From NCBI GenBank assembly GCA_028767165.1, contig JARACJ010000005.1, forward strand, positions 186,001 through 250,000: 64,000 nucleotides of DNA, read 5' to 3'. Position 1 is the stretch's first letter. Each line of letters begins with the position of its first letter. Under the pieces are notes generated by a model. It saw nothing but the letters and a program-made list of their open reading frames with translations, did not search any database and had not been told where the DNA came from. Below, one piece after another: positions 8,300 to 17,867 of this stretch. The stretch is from Proteobacteria bacterium DTSAM18 (lineage in GTDB: Bacteria; Myxococcota_A; UBA796; GCA-2862545). A program made the translations under genes and the position numbers.

Positions 8300-8334
8300 A
8301 CACGGGCCGGACGCCCATGACGCCCGGCCCGTGT
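8300..8334 (-). terminator. Hairpin terminator after the 14-PKD protein
   Basis: A 14-bp stem with one mismatch (ACACGGGCCGGACG / CGCCCGGCCCGTGT) and the loop CCCATGA, 32 bases after the stop at 8366. It shares most of its sequence with the 4332-4364 hairpin, so gene and terminator were duplicated together. The remainder of 8060-8299 is unusually AT-rich (for example near 8140-8190) and is the likely promoter region of the 5-PKD gene. Confidence 0.7.
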
Positions 8335-8365
8335 CGGCCCATCGCTTCGCCCCGAAGGGCGCCGC

Positions 8366-11300
8366 TCAGCGCCGCTCGCGACGGCGCAGGCCCAGCAGAC
8401 CAAGTCCGCCGAGCCAGACCCAACCGGCACCGCCCCCGGAGCTGGCGCAGCCGCAGCCCGAGGTGGCCTCCTCATCGAGGGAGTACACGCCCATGGGTGC
8501 CGGCTCGCTCCAGGCCGACGCGGCCCCGAGGGAATCGACGGCGCGGACCTGCCAGTGGAAGTCGCCCACCTCGGCGCGCAGCTCGGGGTTCCAGCTCGCC
8601 TCGTTGCCGGTCAGCACCAGGCCCTCGGCCTCGGCGATCACCGCCTCGGGCAACGCCACCAGGCGCAGATCGTAGGTGATCTCGTCGCCCTCGGGGTCGG
8701 TCGACAGCGCGAAGATCAGATCCGGCCAGGGATCGCCGGCCTCCAGGGACTCGCCCGTGGGAGACAGCGGCACCGGCACCGTGGGGGCGTCGTTGGGGCC
8801 ACGGACGAAGAAGGACATCGAGGTCCAGGGCGAGGCCAGCCGGCCCTCGTCCTCTGCCTTGACCCGGGCATACCAGACGGCGTGCTCCTGCAGCTCGCCA
8901 TCGAGCGCCAGGACCACCTCGGAGGCGCTGTGGGTGTCGTCCACCGCGGTGGCCAGGGCGCCCACCTCGGAGAAGTCGGCGCTCAGGGACAGCTCGGCCG
9001 TGTAGGTGACCGCGGTGCCCTCCGGATCGACCACGCCGGTGACCACGAGGTCGGGCAGGAGCGACTCGACAGACGCCCCCTCCACCGGCTCGAGCCACTC
9101 GGGCGCATCCGGTGCCACATCCTGCAGGCTGTAGCGGAACCAGGTCCACGCACTCCAGCCGGCGTCCATGCCGTCCTCGTCGCGAGCCAGGGCGCGCCAC
9201 TGGTAGATGGCGTCCTCGGTGAGCAGCTCGGGCACCATCCAGGACAGATCCGCGGCCTCGGGAAGCGCCTGCAGCTCCACCGCGGAAGCCACCGGCACGT
9301 CGTACTCGTCGACCAGCTCGACGTCGTAGGTGACGGCGTCGCCGTCGGGATCGAGCACGGTGCCGAACTGCAGCTCGGCCGCCTCGAGGGCGAGGGTCTG
9401 CCCTTCGATGGGGAACAGCAGCTCAGGCACCGGGGGCGCCTCGTCGACCGCGTTCACGAAGAAGCGCCCGACCTCGGACCACGCGCTCTCCACGTAGGGA
9501 TCGACCGCCCGCACCCGCCACACGGGCCAGGTGTTCTCGGGCAGTGCGACGTCGACCCACCAGCTGGTCTGCAGCTCCTCCTCCGCCAGCTCGGTGACGT
9601 CGGTGAGCAGCACGGCCAGGGTGTCGTCCTCGTAGACCTCCACCTCGTAGGTGATGACGTCATCGGCGATGGGGTGCACCGCGTTGGTCCACAGCAGCGT
9701 GGGCGAGGCCTCGAGGACCTCCACGTCGCCCTTGGGCGAGACCAGCGCCGGCGCCTCGGGCCCTTCGTACACGGCCGGATCGGTGCCCAGCGTGAACTCG
9801 AGCAGGTTGTCGCGGCCGTCACCATCGGCATCGCCGGTGGCATCGTTCGGATCCTCGGGATCGAGCCCGTTGTTGAGCTCCCACTCGTCGGCGAGGCCGT
9901 CGCCGTCGTCGTCGGCGTAGTAGACCGTGACGGTCCACTCGAGGGTGTCGGTGCCGCCGTCGCCATCCTCCACGCGCAGCGCGAAGTCCCGCGAGCCGGC
10001 GGTGGCATCGTCGTAGTCCGGGGTCCAGTCGATCTGGCCGGTGGAGGTGTCCAGCGTGGCGCCGTCGGGCAGGTCGACCGCGACGAACGTGAGCTCGTCG
10101 TCACCGGGGTCGTCGACGGTGGGCAGGTACTGCCAGGCCTCGTCCTCGAACACCACCACCACGGCGCTGTTGGTGAACGTTGGGGCCACGTTGGCGATGG
10201 TGACGGTGTGGGTCTCGGAGGACAGCCCGCCGTCGTCGTCGGAGACGGTGACCACGACGCTGTAGGTGCCGTCGTCGGCCCAGGCGTGGGTGACCGAGAA
10301 ACCCGCGGCGACCTCGCCGTCGCCGAACGTCCAGTCGACCCCCAGCGCCGCCTCGTCGTCGACCGACGGATCGCTGGCCGTGATCGACAGGACGACGTCG
10401 CTGCCCTCGTCGGCCGAGGTGGGGATGGTGACGGTGTCGATCGTGGGGTCGACGTTCTCCACGGTGGTCGTGAGGGTGGCCACCGACAGGCCGCCGTCTT
10501 CATCGGTGACCGTGAGCGTGACCACGTAGTCGTCGTCGTCGGTCCAGGTGTACTCGAGGGAGGGCTCGGTGGTGGTCATCACCTGCCCGTCGCCCAGGTC
10601 CCACTCGTAGGACAGGGTGTCGTCCGCCACGTCGGAGACCGTGGCCTCCAGCAGGAGCGCCGTGCCCTCGCTGACGGTCTGGTCGTCGAAGTCGGCGATG
10701 ACGGGATCGGCGTTGGCGACCACGAGCACCTGGGTCTGGGAGACGGAGCCGCCGTCGTCGTCGGTGATCGTGAGCGTGACGTCGTAGCTGCCGTCGTCGG
10801 CGAGGATCACGGCGGCGTTGGCGCCCTCCACGCTCTCGCTGACGCCATCCACCGTCCAGGTGTAGGTGAGGTCGTCGTTGCCCACGTCGGAGCCGGTGGC
10901 GGTGAGCAGCACGGCCACGCCCTCGACCGCATCGCCGAGGACCATGGTGTCGATCGTGGGATCGACGTTGTCGATGGTGATCACCTCGCTGTGGGTGACC
11001 ACGCCGCCGTCGCCGTCGTCGATGGTGACGGTGACCGTGTAGTCGCCGTCGTCGGCGTAGGTGTGGGCCACCTCGGCGCCGGACGCGCTGGTGCCGTCGC
11101 CGAAGTCCCAGCTGATCGCGAGCTCGTCGTCGCCCGGATCGCTCACGGTGGCGGAGAAGGCCAGCTCGGAGCCCTCGTCGCCGCCGGCGATGGCGTAGGC
11201 ATCGAGGGTGGGCAGCACGTTGTCGATGACGACGATCGCGGTCTGCGCCGTGGAACCGCCGTCTTCGTCGTCGACCGTGACCTGCACGGTGTAGGTGCCC

Positions 11301-14300
11301 TGATCCGTCCAGGTGTGGGTGACCGCATCGCCGGTGGCAGTGGTGCCGTCGCCGAAGTCCCAGGTGTAGGAGAGCACGTCATCGCCGGGATCGGACGCCA
11401 CCACGCTCAGGGCCAGCTCCTCGCCTTCGTCTCCATCTTCGGTGGTGACGCTGCCGATGATCGGATCGACGTTGGCCACCACGGCGGAGACCGTGCGGAT
11501 GGTCTGGCCGCCGTCGTCGTCGGCCACCGTGACGCTGACCGTGTAGGTGCCGTCGTCGGTCCAGGTGTGGGTCGGCGTGGCGCCCGTGGCCGTGGTGCCG
11601 TCGCCCAGATCCCAGTCGTAGGTGAGCGGGTCGGCCGCGACGTCCGAAGCGGTGACGGACAGCGCGAACGCCGAGCCCTCCAGGGCCGAGATGGCGGCCA
11701 GGGGCTGCACCGTGGGGTTGAGGTTGGAGACCGTGACGGTCTGCGAGGAGGTGACGGTGGCCCCCGCGTCGTCCGTGGCGGTGAAGGTGACCGTGTAGGT
11801 GCCGTCGTCGGCCCAGGTGTGGCTCACGGCCGCGCCGGAGCCGGTGGTGCCGTCGCCGAAGTCCCAGTCGAGGGTGAGCGGGTCGGAGCCGGGATCCACC
11901 ACGACCGCCGAGAGATCGGCGCCCTGGCCTTCGAGGGCGCTGGGGACGTTCACGCCGACGATGACCGGCACGCCGTTGGCGATGGTGACGGTCTGGGAGG
12001 TCTGGCTGCTGCCGCCATCCTCGTCGTTCACCGTGACCGTGACCGTGTAGGTGCCGTCGGCCGCGTACACGTGGTCGAAGGCGCTCGAGGTCTGGGCCGG
12101 CGAGCCGTCGCCCAGATCCCAGCTGTAGGTCAGGGTGTCGCCGGCCACGTCGCTGGCGGTGACCGCGAAGGCGAGCACCTCGCCCTCCTCGCCATCGGGC
12201 GCCGTGACCGACGCGATGACCGGATCGGCGTTGGTGACCACCACCGTGGCGGTCTGCTCGGAGACGCCGCCGTCGGCATCCTCGACCACCAGGGTGACGT
12301 CGTAGCTGCCGTCGTCGTCGAACACGTGGCTGGTGGAGGCGCCGGTGAGCTCGGTGCCGTCCGGGAGCTGCCAGGTGTAGGTCATGGCGTCGCCGCCGGG
12401 ATCCGTGGCGCTGGCCTGCAGCGTGATGGCCGACCCCTCCGCGCCGGTGCCGACGGTCATCGTGTCGATCACCGGGGCGGCGTTGAGCACCGTGACCGTG
12501 CGAGAGGCGGTGCCGGTGGCGCCCTCGTCGTCGGTGACGGTGACGTCGACCGTGTAGGTGCCCTGCCCGCCCCAGGCGTGGCTCACGGAGGTGCCGGTGG
12601 CCGATCCGCCGTCGCCGAAGTCCCAGGTGGTGGTGAGGGTGTCGGAGCCGGCATCGGACGCGACCACGCTCATGGCGGTGCTGGCGCCCTCGTAGACCGT
12701 GGACGGGATGCTCACGCCCGAGAGCGTGGGTGCGAGGTTGGCCACGGTGACCGTGCGGGTGTCCTGGGTGACGCCGCCGTCGCCGTCGTTGGCCGTGACG
12801 GTGACCGTGTAGGTGCCGTCGTCGGCGTAGGTGTGGGTGGGGTCCTGGGAGGTGGAGGTCTGGCCGTCGCCGAAGTTCCAGTGCCAGGTGATCGTGTCGG
12901 CCCCCGGATCGGTGGCGGACGCCGCGAAGGACAGGGCCTCCCCCTCGTCGCCATCGGGCGCGGTGATGGAGGTGAGCGTGGGGGCGACGTTGGTGACGGT
13001 GATCGTGCCCGTCTGCGTGGTGGTGGTGTCGTCGTCGGAGACGCCCACCGACACGGTGTAGACGCCGTCGTCGCCCCAGGTCTTGGTGAGGCTGGAGGCA
13101 CTGCTCCCGGTGCCGTCGCCGAAGTCCCAGTCGTAGGTGAGGGTGTCGGCGCCCGGATCGGTGGCCACCACGGCCACGGCCGCTCCGGAACCCTCGGGCA
13201 CGCTGCTCGGCAGGGTGAAGGTGCCGATGGAGGGCGCCACGTTGTTCACCGTGACCGTGCGGGTGGCCTGGGACTGCCCACCATCCTCGTCCGACGCCGT
13301 GATCACGACGTTGTAGGTGCCGTCGTTGGCCCAGGTGTGGTTCACGCTGGTGCCCGTGCGGGAGATGCCGTCGCCCATGTTCCAGGACGCGGTGATGGTG
13401 TCGTTGCCGGGATCGGTGGCCGTGATGGACAGGGCCTGGGCGCTGCCCTCGTCGACCGTGCTCGGCACGGTGACGGCGGTGATGGAGGGCGCCACGTTGG
13501 TGACGGTGACCGTGGCGGTGTCGGTGGACTCGAAGCCCACCGTGTTCGTGGCACGCATCTTCACGGTGTAGGTGCCGTTGTCGCCGTACACACAGGACGA
13601 CGTGGTGGTGCCCGTGACGTCGTAGCTGCCGTTGTTGGTGCAGTCCCACTGCACCGAGTTGATGACGCCTCCGCTCGTGCCCGCGGAGGTGAGCGTGGGC
13701 GCGGAGCCCTCCGCCACCGAGTAGGGGCCGCCGGCCTGGGCCGTGACCGGGTACTCGGCGTAGACCGTGAGGCTGACGGCCTTCACGCACAGGGGATCGG
13801 CACCCGCCGTGTCGGAGGCGAGGAGCTTCCAGGTGCCGCGGGCGTTCTTGCCGTCGAAGGTGGACAACGCCTGGTAGGGACGGAAGTAGCCCGAGGTGGG
13901 GATGCCCGACGGCGGTGCCGTGGTGTAGGAGTCGTAGAAGCGGGTGGTGACGTTGCCGATGCTCGTGCTTCCGCTGTACTGCCCCGTGTTGACCAGCGTG
14001 ACCTTGGTGCCATCGGGGGCCTGCAGCTTCAGGCCCGTCTCGTTGTGGTAGCTCGACCCGGTGCCCGGGCTGGAGCAGCTGCCGTCGGTCTTCAGCCAGG
14101 TGACCGACACCCACACGTTGTAGACCTTCATGCCCGTGGGAATCGTGTTGGTGAGGGATGCGACCGTGAGATCGGTGACCGCATCCACCGTGGTGTTGCC
14201 CGACCAGGTGCGGTTCTGCGACGTGGCCGCGTACGCGGTGGCCGCGAGCATCGCGCCGAGCGTGAGTGCCAGGGGCTTCCGCGCGTGGAAGAATGTCCGT

Positions 14301-14314
14301 ACCGTGTTGTTCAC
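8366..14314 (-). CDS. Giant secreted P-domain/14-PKD surface protein with MYXO-CTERM tail
   Basis: A GTG start at 14314 is chosen: GGAGG lies 6 bases upstream, a signal peptide (RTFFHARKPLALTLGAMLAA) follows, and an earlier start would run into the divergent pta gene. The 1982 residues comprise: signal; P-domain-like region (about 55-188, LQAPDGTKVTLVNTG); fourteen tandem PKD domains of about 84 residues each (191-1371); a cadherin-like domain (to about 1470); an Asp-rich Ca-binding stretch (DDDGDGLADEW); Fn3-like repeats (about 1500-1940); and a MYXO-CTERM tail (CGCASSGGGAG, hydrophobic helix, RRRERR). Apart from the PKD number it matches the neighbouring 1219-residue paralogue end to end. 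It is probably exported, cut by the MYXO-CTERM sorting machinery and displayed at the cell surface. The role is inferred to be adhesive or stalk-like. Confidence 0.85.
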   Translation of the reverse strand: MNNTVRTFFHARKPLALTLGAMLAATAYAATSQNRTWSGNTTVDAVTDLTVASLTNTIPTGMKVYNVWVSVTWLKTDGSCSSPGTGSSYHNETGLKLQAPDGTKVTLVNTGQYSGSTSIGNVTTRFYDSYTTAPPSGIPTSGYFRPYQALSTFDGKNARGTWKLLASDTAGADPLCVKAVSLTVYAEYPVTAQAGGPYSVAEGSAPTLTSAGTSGGVINSVQWDCTNNGSYDVTGTTTSSCVYGDNGTYTVKMRATNTVGFESTDTATVTVTNVAPSITAVTVPSTVDEGSAQALSITATDPGNDTITASWNMGDGISRTGTSVNHTWANDGTYNVVITASDEDGGQSQATRTVTVNNVAPSIGTFTLPSSVPEGSGAAVAVVATDPGADTLTYDWDFGDGTGSSASSLTKTWGDDGVYTVSVGVSDDDTTTTQTGTITVTNVAPTLTSITAPDGDEGEALSFAASATDPGADTITWHWNFGDGQTSTSQDPTHTYADDGTYTVTVTANDGDGGVTQDTRTVTVANLAPTLSGVSIPSTVYEGASTAMSVVASDAGSDTLTTTWDFGDGGSATGTSVSHAWGGQGTYTVDVTVTDDEGATGTASRTVTVLNAAPVIDTMTVGTGAEGSAITLQASATDPGGDAMTYTWQLPDGTELTGASTSHVFDDDGSYDVTLVVEDADGGVSEQTATVVVTNADPVIASVTAPDGEEGEVLAFAVTASDVAGDTLTYSWDLGDGSPAQTSSAFDHVYAADGTYTVTVTVNDEDGGSSQTSQTVTIANGVPVIVGVNVPSALEGQGADLSAVVVDPGSDPLTLDWDFGDGTTGSGAAVSHTWADDGTYTVTFTATDDAGATVTSSQTVTVSNLNPTVQPLAAISALEGSAFALSVTASDVAADPLTYDWDLGDGTTATGATPTHTWTDDGTYTVSVTVADDDGGQTIRTVSAVVANVDPIIGSVTTEDGDEGEELALSVVASDPGDDVLSYTWDFGDGTTATGDAVTHTWTDQGTYTVQVTVDDEDGGSTAQTAIVVIDNVLPTLDAYAIAGGDEGSELAFSATVSDPGDDELAISWDFGDGTSASGAEVAHTYADDGDYTVTVTIDDGDGGVVTHSEVITIDNVDPTIDTMVLGDAVEGVAVLLTATGSDVGNDDLTYTWTVDGVSESVEGANAAVILADDGSYDVTLTITDDDGGSVSQTQVLVVANADPVIADFDDQTVSEGTALLLEATVSDVADDTLSYEWDLGDGQVMTTTEPSLEYTWTDDDDYVVTLTVTDEDGGLSVATLTTTVENVDPTIDTVTIPTSADEGSDVVLSITASDPSVDDEAALGVDWTFGDGEVAAGFSVTHAWADDGTYSVVVTVSDDDGGLSSETHTVTIANVAPTFTNSAVVVVFEDEAWQYLPTVDDPGDDELTFVAVDLPDGATLDTSTGQIDWTPDYDDATAGSRDFALRVEDGDGGTDTLEWTVTVYYADDDGDGLADEWELNNGLDPEDPNDATGDADGDGRDNLLEFTLGTDPAVYEGPEAPALVSPKGDVEVLEASPTLLWTNAVHPIADDVITYEVEVYEDDTLAVLLTDVTELAEEELQTSWWVDVALPENTWPVWRVRAVDPYVESAWSEVGRFFVNAVDEAPPVPELLFPIEGQTLALEAAELQFGTVLDPDGDAVTYDVELVDEYDVPVASAVELQALPEAADLSWMVPELLTEDAIYQWRALARDEDGMDAGWSAWTWFRYSLQDVAPDAPEWLEPVEGASVESLLPDLVVTGVVDPEGTAVTYTAELSLSADFSEVGALATAVDDTHSASEVVLALDGELQEHAVWYARVKAEDEGRLASPWTSMSFFVRGPNDAPTVPVPLSPTGESLEAGDPWPDLIFALSTDPEGDEITYDLRLVALPEAVIAEAEGLVLTGNEASWNPELRAEVGDFHWQVRAVDSLGAASAWSEPAPMGVYSLDEEATSGCGCASSGGGAGWVWLGGLGLLGLRRRERR

Positions 14315-14447
14315 AATCCACCTCCCGAGGGACGTGGACCGTATCAGAACGCGGAAAATTTGTGCGACACCAAGTCTGAAACTCAACAACCAGCCAGCGT
14401 GGCGGGTACCGAATAGCCCCTGAAGCACGTCCCCATGGAGAGGCCCC

Positions 14448-16541
14448 GTGTCCGATTGCCTGTACGTCTTCGCAGCCGAGCCCCACTCCGGAAAGGCCGT
14501 CGTGGCGCAAGGCGTGCTCGAAGCACTCGCCCGAAGGTACCCGAGGGTCGCCGTCTTCCGGCCGGTCGCCTTCCCCACCGGTGCAGACGACGGCGTGATC
14601 ACCTCCGCCCTGTCCCGGCACCCCCTCCCCATCCCCCCCGAGGATCTGTCCGGGTGCTCGCTGTCCGACTTCCAGCAGGCCGGCCGCGAGGGTCGCCTCG
14701 ACCAGCTCGTCCAGCACATCCTCGACCGCTACCACGCCCTCGAGGACACCGTGGACTTCATCCTCGTGGTGGGCACCGACCTCACCGAGGTGGCCGAGGG
14801 CGTCGGCTTCGACTTCAACGCCCGCCTGGCCGCCAACCTCGGCGCCCCCGTGCTGCACCTGGTCACGGCCATCGATCGCACCCCCGAGGCCATCGCCACC
14901 GCCGCCCGCATCCACGGCGACGCCCTGCTCGGCCAGGACGTCCAGGTCGTGGCCACCGTGGCCAACCGGGTGCCCGCCGAGCTCGTGGACGACACCCGCG
15001 CCGCCCTGAAGAGCCTGGGCTCCCACGCCGGGTTCATCGGGGTGCTGCCCGAACTCGCGGATCTCGCGGCCCCCACCGTCGGCGAGGCGGCCCAGGCCCT
15101 CGATGCCCGCATCCTGGCCGGCAGCGAGGTGAGGCTGTCCCGCTCCATCCTGCACGTGCGCGTCGGCGCGATGGAGGTGGCCGACATGCTCAGCCGCATC
15201 GTCGACGAGACCCTGCTGATCACCGCTGCGGACCGCGCCGACGCCATCCTCGGGGCCGTGGCCGCCGGCCAGTCCAAGGCGGGTCCGCAGATCGTCGGCC
15301 TCGTGCTCACCGGTGGCTTCGACCCCCACCCCAAGGTGCTCGACATCGTGCGCGGCTCCACCTCCGATCCCCCGCCGATGCTCACCGTGTCCGGCGACAC
15401 GCTGCAGACCGCCAAGGCCATCCTGGAGATCCGACCCCGACTCGCCTCGGCGGGCAGCCGCAAGATCCAACAGGCCATCCGCGCCGTGGATCAGCACCTC
15501 GACCTCGACGAGCTGCTCGACCAGGTGGTGGAGACCGACATCCGCGTCGTCACCCCCGCCTTGTTCGAGTACCAGCTCATCCGCCGGGCCCGCGCGGCCC
15601 GCAAGCGCATCGTGCTGCCGGAGGGCACCGATCCCCGCATCCTCGAGGCCGCCGGGCGGCTCCGCGATCGGGAGGTGGCCCAGCTCATCCTGCTCGGCGA
15701 CGTCGACCTCATCACCCGCAAGGCCCTCGAGCTGGGCATCAGCCTCGACGGCCTGACCCTCATCGACCCCGACACCTCCGATCTGCGCAGCGACTTCGCC
15801 AAGGAGCTGCACCGCCTGCGGGCCCACAGGGGCCTCACGGAGGAGGCGGCCTGGGATCAGGTGACCGACGTCTCCTACTTCGGCACCCTGATGGTCCACC
15901 TCGGCCACGCCGACGGCATGGTCTCCGGCGCCATGCACTCCACGGCCCACACCATCCGTCCCGCCCTGCAGATCCTCAAGACGGCGCCGGGCTCCTCCAT
16001 CGTGTCCAGCGTGTTCCTGATGGCCCTCGCCGACCGGGTGCTGATCTACGGCGACTGCGCCGTCATCCCCGATCCGAACCCCGAGGAGCTCGCCTCGATC
16101 GCCCTCGATGCTGCGGCCACCGCCCGCCGGTTCCACATCGAGCCCCGGGTGGCGATGCTGTCCTACTCCACGGGCTCCTCCGGCTCGGGCGCACAGGTCG
16201 ACAAGGTCCGCGAGGCCACCCGCATCGCCCGGGAGCGCGCGCCCGACCTCCCCATCGAGGGCCCGATCCAATACGACGCCGCCATCGACGCCGGCGTGGC
16301 CCGCACCAAGCTGCCCGACTCCCAGGTGGCGGGTCGGGCCACCGTCTTCATCTTCCCCGACCTCAACACGGGCAACAACACCTACAAGGCGGTGCAGCGG
16401 TCGAGCGGCGCCGTGGCCATCGGCCCCGTGCTCCAGGGCCTCGCCAAGCCGGTGAACGATCTGTCCCGCGGCTGCACCGTGCCCGACATCATCAACACCG
16501 TGGCCATCACCGCCGTGCAGGCCGCCGAGGAGGAGGCGTGA
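14448..16541 (+). CDS. pta: Phosphate acetyltransferase (long form)
   Basis: 697 residues from a GTG with GGAGAGG just upstream. Three domains as in long-form Pta: an N-terminal BioD/DethiobiotinS-like P-loop domain (EPHSGKAVVAQG near residue 12), a DRTGG domain (about 205-330) and the catalytic PTA_PTB domain (about 375-690, with VLPEGTDPRILEAA, SYSTGSSGSG and FPDLNTGNNTYKAVQR). It interconverts acetyl-CoA and acetyl phosphate in the cytoplasm. The last four bases (GTGA) overlap the start of ackA, so the two are translationally coupled. It is divergent from the giant PKD gene across 133 bases that must hold both promoters. Confidence 0.96.
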   Translation: MSDCLYVFAAEPHSGKAVVAQGVLEALARRYPRVAVFRPVAFPTGADDGVITSALSRHPLPIPPEDLSGCSLSDFQQAGREGRLDQLVQHILDRYHALEDTVDFILVVGTDLTEVAEGVGFDFNARLAANLGAPVLHLVTAIDRTPEAIATAARIHGDALLGQDVQVVATVANRVPAELVDDTRAALKSLGSHAGFIGVLPELADLAAPTVGEAAQALDARILAGSEVRLSRSILHVRVGAMEVADMLSRIVDETLLITAADRADAILGAVAAGQSKAGPQIVGLVLTGGFDPHPKVLDIVRGSTSDPPPMLTVSGDTLQTAKAILEIRPRLASAGSRKIQQAIRAVDQHLDLDELLDQVVETDIRVVTPALFEYQLIRRARAARKRIVLPEGTDPRILEAAGRLRDREVAQLILLGDVDLITRKALELGISLDGLTLIDPDTSDLRSDFAKELHRLRAHRGLTEEAAWDQVTDVSYFGTLMVHLGHADGMVSGAMHSTAHTIRPALQILKTAPGSSIVSSVFLMALADRVLIYGDCAVIPDPNPEELASIALDAAATARRFHIEPRVAMLSYSTGSSGSGAQVDKVREATRIARERAPDLPIEGPIQYDAAIDAGVARTKLPDSQVAGRATVFIFPDLNTGNNTYKAVQRSSGAVAIGPVLQGLAKPVNDLSRGCTVPDIINTVAITAVQAAEEEA

Positions 16542-17728
16542 GGATCTTCAGCCTCAACGCGGGCTCCAGCTCCCTGAAGTACCAGCTGTTCGAGGAAGGC
16601 CGGCAGACGCCCGTCGCCAGGGGCCTCGTGGAGCGCATCGGCGAGGCCGAGGCCAGGCTGGTCCAGCACGGACCGGGCGACAAGCTCGAGGTGGTGACGC
16701 CCATCGAGGACCACCGCCGGGCCATGGAGCTGGTCTTCGAGTCCCTCGCGGCCGCGGGCGTGCTGTCCGACCCCTCCGAGCTCGGCGCCATCGGCCACCG
16801 GGTGGTCCACGGCGGCGAGGGCTTCCAGGCCGCCACCCTGGTCACCGACGCGGTCCTCGCCGGCATCGAGGCGTGCATCCCGCTGGCCCCCCTGCACAAC
16901 CCGGCCAACCTCCTGGGCATCCAGGTGTGCCGCGAGCTGGCGCCAGGGGTACCCCAGGTGGCCGTTTTCGACACCGCGTTCCACCAGACGATGCCGCCCG
17001 AGGCGTTCCGCTACGCCGTGCCGGAGAGCTGGTACGAGGACCTCGGCGTGCGGCGCTACGGCTTCCACGGCACCAGTCACCAGTACGTGAGCCGCCGTGC
17101 CGCCGAGCTGTGCGGGCGCACCGACGACGACTTCCGGGTCGTCACCCTGCACCTGGGCAACGGTGCCAGCGCGGCGGCGATCCGAGGCGGCCGCTCCGTC
17201 GACACCTCCATGGGCCTCACGCCGCTGGAGGGCCTGGTGATGGGCACCCGCACCGGCGATCTGGATCCCGCGGTGCCCGCCTTCGTCGCCCGATCGCTGC
17301 AGCTGACGAGCGGCGAGGTGGACACGCTGATGAACAAGGCCAGCGGCATGGTGGGCCTGTGCGGTGACAACGACCTGCGCCGGGTGCACGCCCGCGCCGA
17401 GGAGGGCGACGCGCGCTGCCGGCTCGCCCTGAAGGTCTACGCCCACCGCATCCGGCGGTACATCGGGGCCCTCGCGGCCGTCCTCGGCGGCATCGACGCC
17501 CTCGTCTTCACCGGCGGCGTGGGCGAGAACGACGCGCGGATGCGCGCGATGGCGCTCGAGGACATGGGCTTCCTCGGGCTGCAGCTCGACGGGGCGCGCA
17601 ACGGCGCGGTCGATGGAGAGGCGCCGATCCACCCCGAGGGCGCGGCGGTGCAGGTGTGGGTCATCCCGACCAACGAGGAGCTGGAGATCGCGAGCCAGGC
17701 GGCGGCGGTGGTGGAGGGTGAGGGCTGA
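16538..17728 (+). CDS. ackA: Acetate kinase
   Basis: 396 residues. The GTG start overlaps the pta stop as GTGA. Hallmarks: LNAGSSSLKY at the N-terminus, IGHRVVHGGE, a FDTAFHQTM segment, YGFHGTSHQYV, LHLGNGAS, DTSMGLTPLEGLVMGTRTGDLDP and a C-terminal FTGGVGEN. It converts acetyl phosphate plus ADP to acetate plus ATP (and back), completing the Pta-AckA pathway. Length is typical. The following 139 bases (17729-17867), shared with the end of a convergent gene, show no clear hairpin. Confidence 0.97.
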   Translation: MRIFSLNAGSSSLKYQLFEEGRQTPVARGLVERIGEAEARLVQHGPGDKLEVVTPIEDHRRAMELVFESLAAAGVLSDPSELGAIGHRVVHGGEGFQAATLVTDAVLAGIEACIPLAPLHNPANLLGIQVCRELAPGVPQVAVFDTAFHQTMPPEAFRYAVPESWYEDLGVRRYGFHGTSHQYVSRRAAELCGRTDDDFRVVTLHLGNGASAAAIRGGRSVDTSMGLTPLEGLVMGTRTGDLDPAVPAFVARSLQLTSGEVDTLMNKASGMVGLCGDNDLRRVHARAEEGDARCRLALKVYAHRIRRYIGALAAVLGGIDALVFTGGVGENDARMRAMALEDMGFLGLQLDGARNGAVDGEAPIHPEGAAVQVWVIPTNEELEIASQAAAVVEGEG

Positions 17729-17867
17729 AGCTGCGCGCGACAGGTGGGCCCGTTGGCAGGTCATCGGCCTGGGCCGCTGCGCGGCCCCCGAACAAAGCCC
17801 TCACGCCAGCTCCTCCGTGTGAACCCCACACAACAACCCCCGCCCGACATCGGCACCCATCGACGAC

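Noticed and set aside
5900-13700. Regular repeats suggesting a CRISPR or tandem-repeat array
   Set aside because: The period of about 250 bases comes from PKD domains in coding frame; the units differ and there are no spacers.
8555-14416. 1,950-codon plus-strand frame opposite the 14-PKD gene
   Set aside because: Shadow of the repeats; composition (Gly, Val, His repeats) mirrors the PKD periodicity and no family match exists. The minus strand has signal peptide, domains and sorting tail.
14435-16537. Frame fused in front of ackA
   Set aside because: Arg/Pro-rich shadow of pta in another phase; the acetate kinase homology starts exactly at the GTG at 16538.
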